A stretch of 64,000 bases of DNA from Paludibacteraceae bacterium (GTDB lineage Bacteria; Bacteroidota; Bacteroidia; Bacteroidales; Paludibacteraceae): assembly GCA_017632345.1 (NCBI GenBank), contig JAGBRL010000043.1:1-64000 (forward strand), written 5' to 3'. Each line of letters begins with the position of its first letter. Positions within the stretch are counted from its first letter, which is position 1. The notes under the pieces were generated by a model. That model was given only the letters and a program-made list of their open reading frames with translations. It was not told the origin of the DNA and did no database searches. Positions 63,370 through 64,000 of the stretch are shown here, one piece after another. Made by a program: the position numbers and the translations under genes.

Positions 63370-64000
63370 GTTTTATATCGTTGAAAATAATGTCTTTGCT
63401 TGTCAAATTTTGGAAAACATTTAAGTCAAACTCAGGAATCACGGCTATGATATGGTCAAACACGTCGGCCATAACCCCCTCATAAGCAACCCATTGGAAT
63501 TTTGTTGTGAAAAAATATATTTGAATAGGCAGTCCGTTCTCAGTCGGTTCCATTTGCCTTATCATGTATATCTGATTTTTGTCTATTGTAGGCTGATTTT
63601 CAATATAACGCTGCAAATAAGCTCTAAAAACACCTATGTTAGTAAGTCTCATGCCATTTACCATGACAGAGTCGTCTATGCCGTTCTGCAAATTATATTC
63701 GTAGAATTGTTTTTCTTGAGAATCAATATAGTCTTTTATCAAACTAATTTTGCGATATTTCTCTATCATCTCTTTGGTGCAAAATTTAACACTATGCATG
63801 TCTATATTAATTGAACGCATGATACGTCTTGCTCCGTTCTCCTGCATATTCCTCCAGTTCTGAAAAGAGTCGCTTACTAAAGAGTAAGGAGGCATTGTTA
63901 TAATAGTATTGTCGAAATTCCTTATTTTCACAGTGTTAAGTGAAATTTCTATAACTACGCCATTCACATTATGTTTTTTACACGTAATCCAATCACCGAC
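63362..64000 (-). CDS. MscS-family mechanosensitive channel (C-terminal part, truncated by window)
   Basis: The frame is open to the right edge of the window and shows VGDWITCKKHNVNGVVIEISLNTVKIRNFDNTIITMPPYSLVSDSFQNWRNM, the pore-following beta domain of MscS channels. The apparent GTG start at 63967 is internal. A longer C-terminal domain follows, as in YbdG-like channels. It opens under membrane tension to release solutes. Its 3' end overlaps the convergent lipoprotein gene by 8 bases. Confidence 0.85.
   Translation of the reverse strand, partial: VGDWITCKKHNVNGVVIEISLNTVKIRNFDNTIITMPPYSLVSDSFQNWRNMQENGARRIMRSINIDMHSVKFCTKEMIEKYRKISLIKDYIDSQEKQFYEYNLQNGIDDSVMVNGMRLTNIGVFRAYLQRYIENQPTIDKNQIYMIRQMEPTENGLPIQIYFFTTKFQWVAYEGVMADVFDHIIAVIPEFDLNVFQNLTSKDIIFNDIKLT

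Overview
The window comes from a Bacteroidota chromosome, most likely Bacteroidales. Three things point there. Many genes are preceded by the Bacteroidota -7 box TAnnTTTG, sometimes with a TTTG about 19-20 bases upstream. The surface proteins are typical: SusD and SGBP-like lipoproteins, OmpA with thrombospondin type 3 repeats, and a type IX secretion tail. Several lineage-typical families (DUF4199, DUF4301, DUF6048, DUF6452, DUF5063) also appear. The DNA is AT-rich. There are no rRNA genes, CRISPR arrays, transposases or phage genes, so this is mostly ordinary chromosomal backbone.

Layout. 1-1165: the end of a small gene, then about 860 bases of non-coding, repeat-like DNA. 1166-7122: a same-strand run of a membrane protein, a glycosyltransferase, a nitroreductase, two envelope proteins and transketolase, closed by a strong terminator. 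7300-10784: a two-gene heterodimeric ABC exporter. 10918-23282: housekeeping genes (DUF4301, serB, pyrG, dnaX, a cytoplasmic GH13 enzyme, a PurF-like protein, a 3'-5' exonuclease with DUF5063). 23678-32540: a 2534-residue secreted surface protein and a beta-barrel protein. 32663-41027: OmpA, mtaB, two tandem tRNA-Asp genes, grpE-dnaJ, small exported proteins and a DUF4010 membrane protein. 41258-45133 (minus): a glycan-binding lipoprotein, lpxH, a DUF59 protein and a cardiolipin synthase. 45288-51605 (minus): the branched-chain amino acid operon ilvD-ilvB-ilvN-thioesterase-ilvC. 51804-53684 (minus): two fast-evolving envelope genes with internal duplications. 53973-64000: two MATE transporters, a barrel/radical-SAM pair, an MltF-like transglycosylase, a SusD without SusC, a beta-helix lipoprotein and a truncated MscS channel.

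The strongest unannotated signals are regulatory. (1) Upstream of ilvD, a 20-codon leader peptide with 11 Leu/Ile/Val codons lies between a TAnnTTTG promoter and a 13-bp hairpin. This is the architecture of a transcription attenuator. (2) dnaX carries a run of 13 A's at codons 371-375, after which both shifted frames stop almost at once. This fits programmed slippage making a short gamma form and a long tau form.

Other points of interest: a PurF-like enzyme without its cysteine nucleophile, two exported thioredoxin-fold proteins without CXXC, the four-block GLUG plus 13-unit Cys-pair architecture of the giant surface protein, and a perfect tandem duplication of a tRNA-Asp unit including promoter and terminator. 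All family names come from reading the translated sequence; no database search was run.
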